Below, piece after piece: positions 7,787 through 10,907 of a DNA stretch of 10,907 nt (the first letter of the stretch is position 1; every line of letters begins with the position of its first letter). A program made the translations under genes and the position numbers. The stretch is from Planctomycetota bacterium (GTDB taxonomy: Bacteria > Planctomycetota > UBA11346): contig SLQH01000536.1 of the NCBI GenBank assembly GCA_007131555.1, forward strand, positions 1-10,907. The letters run 5' to 3'. Under the pieces are notes generated by a model. The model had not been told where the DNA came from, did no database searches, and worked only from the letters and a program-made list of their open reading frames with translations.

Positions 7787-8625
7787 CACCGTTGCCCAGT
7801 CAATCGCATCGGTGATGCCAGCAGGCGGCCGAGATCGCTGAGGATTGTCCGCAGGCTGGCGGCGTCTGTGATGTTGGCCCCGGCTTCGGCCAGGGCCGGG
7901 ACGCCGCTGGCGGCACTCAGGCTGCTGACGAAGTGGATCAGACCAGCGGGTCCGTCCTCCTGATCTTCAGCGTGGCAGAGCAGTCGGAACAGGGTGTGGC
8001 GCTCATGGGGCGGTAGGGCCAGGATCACTGGCGGCAAGAGGGGGCTTTTGCGCACCGCGCTGAGGGCGCTGGCATAGGTCGAGCCAAGGGCGCGATAGCC
8101 TGGTCGCTCTGCGCCGGGCAGGGTGACTTCGCTGCCGTCAATGATGCCGGCGAGGTGCCGCACGATGGTGGGTAGGTGTTCGGTTTCCAGGACCAGCAAG
8201 GGCAATTCCTCGGCCTTGGCGGCGAGAAAGGCTCGACCTTGGGCGTCACGCAGTTGCATGCCTTCAACGAAGGCATGAAATCGTTTGAAATCATTGGGGC
8301 TGTCGAGCAGAAAGAGATCGATGACGAGGATGATCTCAATCTCGGGGTTGGCCGGATCGTCGCTGCGGCGGCGGCGATCCGGTCGGGTCCAGGCCAGGAC
8401 CTGTTGCCCGGCTGAGTAGGCAGAGGTGAAACGGATGTTATGACGACGCAGATAGTCGCGGTCGCAGCACACCGCTTCGTCGAGTCCCTCACAGTGGAGG
8501 AAGGCGAAGTCGTCAAGCAACTCCGGATGGGCCCGGACCTCAACCGTCTTGGTAAGGGTGAGGAGCTGGCGGGCCAAGCCCATGCGCTCCAGCAGAGGGA
8601 CGGTGAGGACCGGGGCCTGGGGCAC
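7786..8625 (-). CDS. Hypothetical protein, 279 aa, cytoplasmic
   Basis: I do not recognise a family. No signal peptide or membrane segment is visible. It is rich in Leu and Ala with mixed alpha/beta character: a hydrophobic strand with acidic ends (EIEIILVIDLFLLDSP, 95-110), another (ELPLLVLETEHLP, 140-152), and an N-terminal part with a cysteine group (HCEGLDEAVCCDRDYLRRH, 44-62) whose spacing does not match a known zinc or iron-sulfur motif. The GTG start at 8625 is supported by TGAGG 6 nt upstream, which overlaps the pgk stop codon, so this gene is almost certainly co-transcribed with pgk. Its own stop overlaps the start of the LpxR-like gene. The C-terminal third is low in aromatic residues and likely helical. 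Function cannot be inferred from pgk or from the membrane protein downstream. Confidence 0.85.
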   Translation of the reverse strand: MPQAPVLTVPLLERMGLARQLLTLTKTVEVRAHPELLDDFAFLHCEGLDEAVCCDRDYLRRHNIRFTSAYSAGQQVLAWTRPDRRRRSDDPANPEIEIILVIDLFLLDSPNDFKRFHAFVEGMQLRDAQGRAFLAAKAEELPLLVLETEHLPTIVRHLAGIIDGSEVTLPGAERPGYRALGSTYASALSAVRKSPLLPPVILALPPHERHTLFRLLCHAEDQEDGPAGLIHFVSSLSAASGVPALAEAGANITDAASLRTILSDLGRLLASPMRLTGQR

Positions 8626-8633
8626 GGGAGGCC

Positions 8634-9872
8634 TCAGGCGTCAGACAGGAAGGCGACTCCGGGCAGGGTCTTGCCTTCCAGCAGTTCAAGGGATGCACCG
8701 CCACCGGTGGAGACGTGTGAGACCTTGTCTTCCACTGCAAACAGCTTGGCGGCGGTGGCGGTATCACCACCACCGATGATGGTGACGGCCCCGGCAGCAG
8801 TGGCGCTGGCCACTGCCTCGGCCATGTCACGGGTGGCTTCGGCAAAAGGAGGCCACTCGAAGACCCCGGCGGGACCGTTCCAGACCACGGTCTTGGCCCG
8901 CATGATGGCCTCGCGGTTGATCGCTGCTGAACGGGGACCGATGTCCAGACCCAGCCAGCCGTCGGGGATGCCGGTGGCGTCGTCGGCGTTGCCGACCTCG
9001 GCATCTTCAGCGAAGCGGGACCCGGTGACATAGTCCACCGGAAGATGGATGGTCACGCCCTTGGCGGCGGCCTTGGCCATGATGTCCGGCACGATCTTGG
9101 CACCATCCTCATCGAACAGCGAGGCACCGATGGCGAGGTTGTCAGTGATCTTCTTGAAGGTGAAGGCCATGGCCCCGCCGATGATCATCTCGTCGACCTT
9201 GTCGAGCAGGTTTTCGATCAGCTGGATCTTGTCGGCCACCTTGGCCCCGCCGAGGATGGCCAGGAAGGGGCGTTGCGGATCGCCCAGGGCGGCACCGAAG
9301 TAGTCCAACTCCTTCTTCATCAGGAAGCCGGCAGCCCGCACCGGCAGATCAATGCCGGCAGTCGAGCTATGGGCCCGATGGGCGGTGCCAAAGGCATCGT
9401 TGACGTAGATGTCGCCGAGGCGACTGAGGCTGGCCCGGAACGCAGCCACGGCGTCGGGGGAGGCCTTCTGTGAGCTGCCGTCCTCCTGCTTGGCCTTGCC
9501 TTCCTCTTCAATATGGAAGCGGAGGTTCTCCAGCAGCACCACAGTGCCTGGGCTGAGCTCGGCGCAGGCGGCCTCGATTTCAGGGCCGACGCAATCGTTG
9601 AGGAAGCGGACCGGCTGCCCCAGCAGTGCTTCCAGCTGAGTAGCGACCGGTGCCAGACTGTACTTGGCCACCGCTTGGCCGTTGGGGCGTCCCAGATGGC
9701 TCATCAGCACGACGCTGGCCCCATTGTCGAGGCAATGCCGGATGGTCGGCAGAGCAGCTTCGATGCGGGCCGGGTTGGTGATGGCTCCGTCCTTCATCGG
9801 CACGTTGAAGTCGACGCGCATCAAGACGCGTTTGCCAGTGAGGTCGATCTGATCAATGGACAGCTTGGGCAT
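8634..9872 (-). CDS. pgk: Phosphoglycerate kinase
   Basis: Cytosolic glycolytic and gluconeogenic enzyme interconverting 1,3-bisphosphoglycerate plus ADP and 3-phosphoglycerate plus ATP. All signature segments are present: RVDFNVP (19-25), SHLGRP (58-63), ENLRFH (115-120), NDAFGTAHRAHSS (158-170), GGAKVADKI (208-216), WNGPAGVFEW (331-340), GGGDT (367-371) and STGGGASLELLEG (388-400). At 412 residues it is longer than most bacterial forms and has the EEEGK insertion, FRASLSRLGDIYVNDAFG and GFLMKKELDYF segments typical of eukaryotic-type PGK. The ATG at 9872 is chosen over longer in-frame starts (to 10025) because AGGAG lies 5 nt upstream and the family begins here; the longer frame would overlap the rnpA start. 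It is the first gene of a three-gene unit. No gap or tpi gene is adjacent. Confidence 0.98.
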   Translation of the reverse strand: MPKLSIDQIDLTGKRVLMRVDFNVPMKDGAITNPARIEAALPTIRHCLDNGASVVLMSHLGRPNGQAVAKYSLAPVATQLEALLGQPVRFLNDCVGPEIEAACAELSPGTVVLLENLRFHIEEEGKAKQEDGSSQKASPDAVAAFRASLSRLGDIYVNDAFGTAHRAHSSTAGIDLPVRAAGFLMKKELDYFGAALGDPQRPFLAILGGAKVADKIQLIENLLDKVDEMIIGGAMAFTFKKITDNLAIGASLFDEDGAKIVPDIMAKAAAKGVTIHLPVDYVTGSRFAEDAEVGNADDATGIPDGWLGLDIGPRSAAINREAIMRAKTVVWNGPAGVFEWPPFAEATRDMAEAVASATAAGAVTIIGGGDTATAAKLFAVEDKVSHVSTGGGASLELLEGKTLPGVAFLSDA

Positions 9873-10023
9873 GGGGGCTCCTGGGTATGATGATGACAAG
9901 GGGGCGCGGGCAGCTCTGCTGCCCGGTGCTGACACAGCATTGCGAGCCGCCCTGTCAGGGTCAATAGGCACCCGCCCGAAGGCGAGCGGATGACAGGCCG
10001 GCCTCACGGCATACCCTGGGGTC
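9873..10023. promoter_or_regulatory. Divergent pgk/rnpA promoter region with dyad symmetry
   Basis: These 151 bp must hold the promoters of pgk (minus) and rnpA (plus). Two dyads are visible. One is a perfect hairpin, 8-bp stem and TCT loop, at 9907-9925, lying in the probable pgk leader. The other is a 12-bp inverted repeat, 9946-9957 with 9991-10002 (11 of 12), enclosing a CGCC-CGAA-GGCG hairpin. A weak minus-strand promoter candidate is TTGACC (9964-9959), 17 bp, AATGCT (9941-9936); its -35 lies inside the larger dyad. No clear plus-strand promoter was found. Confidence 0.45.
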
Positions 10024-10425
10024 ATGGCTCACGATTGTGCTCCCGAACATGGCTTCCCGCCTGCCGCTCGTCTGCATGACCAGCGTGATTACGGGCGGGT
10101 CTTCGGTCGTCAGCAGAAGGCGGCGGGGCCCCATGCCGTGGTGCTGGTCGCACCGCGCCGGGGTCGGTCACGGTTGGGGGTGATGGTGGCGGTCAAGACG
10201 GCCCGTCTGGCGGTGCGGCGGCATCAGATCAAGCGTTGGGTGCGGGAACGATTTCGGACCGTCTGGCAGCACCACCATCCTGGCTTGGACATGGTGGTGC
10301 TGATGCATCGCGATCCCCCAGGCCTTGATCATGTCCAGCTGGGCGCAGAGCTCGACCAGCTCCTGGCCAAGGCCCTGACCTCGGCTCCCGGCCCCCGCCA
10401 GAAGCGGCGGCGGAGGCGGCGATGA
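10024..10425 (+). CDS. rnpA: Ribonuclease P protein component
   Basis: Small basic protein that binds RNase P RNA and aids 5' maturation of tRNA precursors. The family layout is clear: RLHDQRDYGRVF (16-27), SRLGVMVAVKTARLAV (49-64), the helix RRHQIKRWVRERFR (65-78), and LDMVVLMHRD (88-97). At 133 residues the length is usual. Two oddities: the signature RNR reads R66-H67-Q68, while the following IKR and RERFR are kept; and the tail ends in a run of arginines (KRRRRRRR). The usual upstream rpmH is absent; pgk lies divergently instead. The ATG at 10024 has only a weak GGGG just before it. It overlaps yidD by 4 bp (ATGA), so the two are co-translated. The identification rests on the combined motifs and the yidD neighbour. 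Confidence 0.93.
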   Translation: MAHDCAPEHGFPPAARLHDQRDYGRVFGRQQKAAGPHAVVLVAPRRGRSRLGVMVAVKTARLAVRRHQIKRWVRERFRTVWQHHHPGLDMVVLMHRDPPGLDHVQLGAELDQLLAKALTSAPGPRQKRRRRRR

Positions 10426-10652
10426 CCCGTCTGCTGATCCTGCTGGTGCGCTTCTATCGGCGGTGGATATCGCCCTGTCTGCCGCCGAGCTGTCGATTCG
10501 TGCCGACCTGTAGCGAATACGCCATCGAAGCCCTGCGGACGCATGGAGCCATCCGCGGTCTGGCCCTGAGCATCCGGCGCATCCTGCGATGTCATCCCTG
10601 GGGGGGACAGGGCTATGACCCGGTGCCACCGCGCAGGTCTGGTAAAATGTAG
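10422..10652 (+). CDS. yidD: Membrane protein insertion efficiency factor YidD
   Basis: Small membrane-associated protein thought to help YidC insert inner-membrane proteins. The 76-residue sequence is a full match to the family pattern: an amphipathic start (LLILLVRFYRRWISP, 4-18), then SCRFVPTCSEYAIEAL (23-38) with two conserved cysteines, HGAIRGLALSIRRILRCHP (41-59) with the third, and GGQGYDPVPP (61-70). It starts inside the rnpA stop (ATGA), the normal rnpA-yidD order. yidC, which often follows, is not within the remaining 255 bp, which are repeat-rich and non-coding. Confidence 0.97.
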   Translation: MTRLLILLVRFYRRWISPCLPPSCRFVPTCSEYAIEALRTHGAIRGLALSIRRILRCHPWGGQGYDPVPPRRSGKM

Positions 10653-10907
10653 GGGTCTTGAGGATTTCAGGTGGTCCATGCTGTTCCGTCCCTTTAGGGC
10701 TCAGTGATGGTGTTGGTTCTCTGTTCCATGACGCCCCTTCGGGGCTGGAGCACAGTGGTCAAGGTGATGCTCTGGATAGTCACGGGGCGTTCTGTAGAAG
10801 CAGCATCAATCCCTCTGCCTCTTCAATCATCGCCCCAAGGGGGCGAAATGGGGATTGGACATTTTGACCGTGATGGTTCTCGTCAACCCATGTGAGCACA
10901 CGATTAC
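10653..10907. repeat. Repeat- and palindrome-rich non-coding tail
   Basis: The region opens, 8 bp after yidD, with a repeat copy at 10661-10690 that matches the right arm at 6362-6333 (minus) at 25 of 30 positions. GC-rich palindromes follow: CCCT-TT-AGGG (10690-10699), GCCCC-TTC-GGGGC (10733-10745) and TCGCCCC-AAG-GGGGCGA (10830-10846). ACGCCCC at 10731-10737 can also pair with GGGGCGT at 10784-10790. None is followed by a T-run, so they are not simple terminators. Open frames here (10658-10867 and 10704-10895) read through the palindromes and have no family likeness, so I treat them as spurious. Confidence 0.6.

Noticed and set aside
9873..10023. rpmH upstream of rnpA
   Set aside because: The usual order is rpmH-rnpA-yidD, so I looked for the L34 pattern on both strands, but this short region does not encode it.
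9873..10025. Longer N-terminus for phosphoglycerate kinase (start at 10025)
   Set aside because: The extra 51 residues resemble no PGK, cover the promoter region and the rnpA start, and the ATG at 9872 has a good AGGAG.
10661..10846. CRISPR array or Rho-independent terminator series after yidD
   Set aside because: The palindromes are not evenly spaced direct repeats with unique spacers, and none is followed by a run of T.
10658..10867. 69-residue open frame after yidD, with another at 10704-10895
   Set aside because: Both read through the repeat palindromes, have no family likeness and overlap each other in different frames.

Overview
The window is about 10.9 kb of GC-rich bacterial chromosome from a Gram-negative (outer-membrane) organism. 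Nothing in it fixes the taxon. The eukaryote-like phosphoglycerate kinase, the large exported protein of no recognised family, the single-chain M16 peptidase and the rnpA-yidD pair without an adjacent rpmH make a member of the PVC group, most likely Planctomycetota, a reasonable but uncertain guess. There is no phage, transposase, CRISPR array, rRNA or tRNA gene that I can support.

Layout, left to right. (1) 2-2497, plus: the 3' part of a two-domain M16 (pitrilysin/insulinase-type) zinc peptidase that begins outside the window. (2) 2498-2989: a convergent intergenic region holding a 237-bp element bounded by a 27-bp inverted repeat (26/27 match). (3) 2990-4216, minus: a CPA2-type cation:proton antiporter. 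(4) 4217-4652: a long divergent intergenic region with a candidate sigma70-like promoter. (5) 4653-6173, plus: a 506-residue exported or membrane-anchored protein of unknown function. (6) 6174-6370: a second convergent intergenic region, built from an inverted pair of a repeat whose third copy lies at 10661. (7) 9872 down to 6371, minus: a tight three-gene unit, pgk, then an unknown 279-residue protein, then an LpxR-like outer-membrane beta-barrel with a signal peptide. (8) 9873-10023: a divergent promoter region with strong dyad symmetry. (9) 10024-10652, plus: rnpA and yidD, overlapping as ATGA. (10) 10653-10907: a non-coding tail full of GC-rich palindromes.

Most genes are housekeeping or envelope functions: RNase P protein and the YidD membrane-insertion factor, glycolysis (pgk), ion homeostasis (antiporter), proteolysis (M16) and probable lipid A modification (LpxR-like). 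The less ordinary parts are the intergenic repeats, the LpxR-like enzyme translationally coupled to an unknown gene behind pgk, and an RNase P protein whose signature RNR motif reads RHQ. I did not find a clear new multi-gene system.
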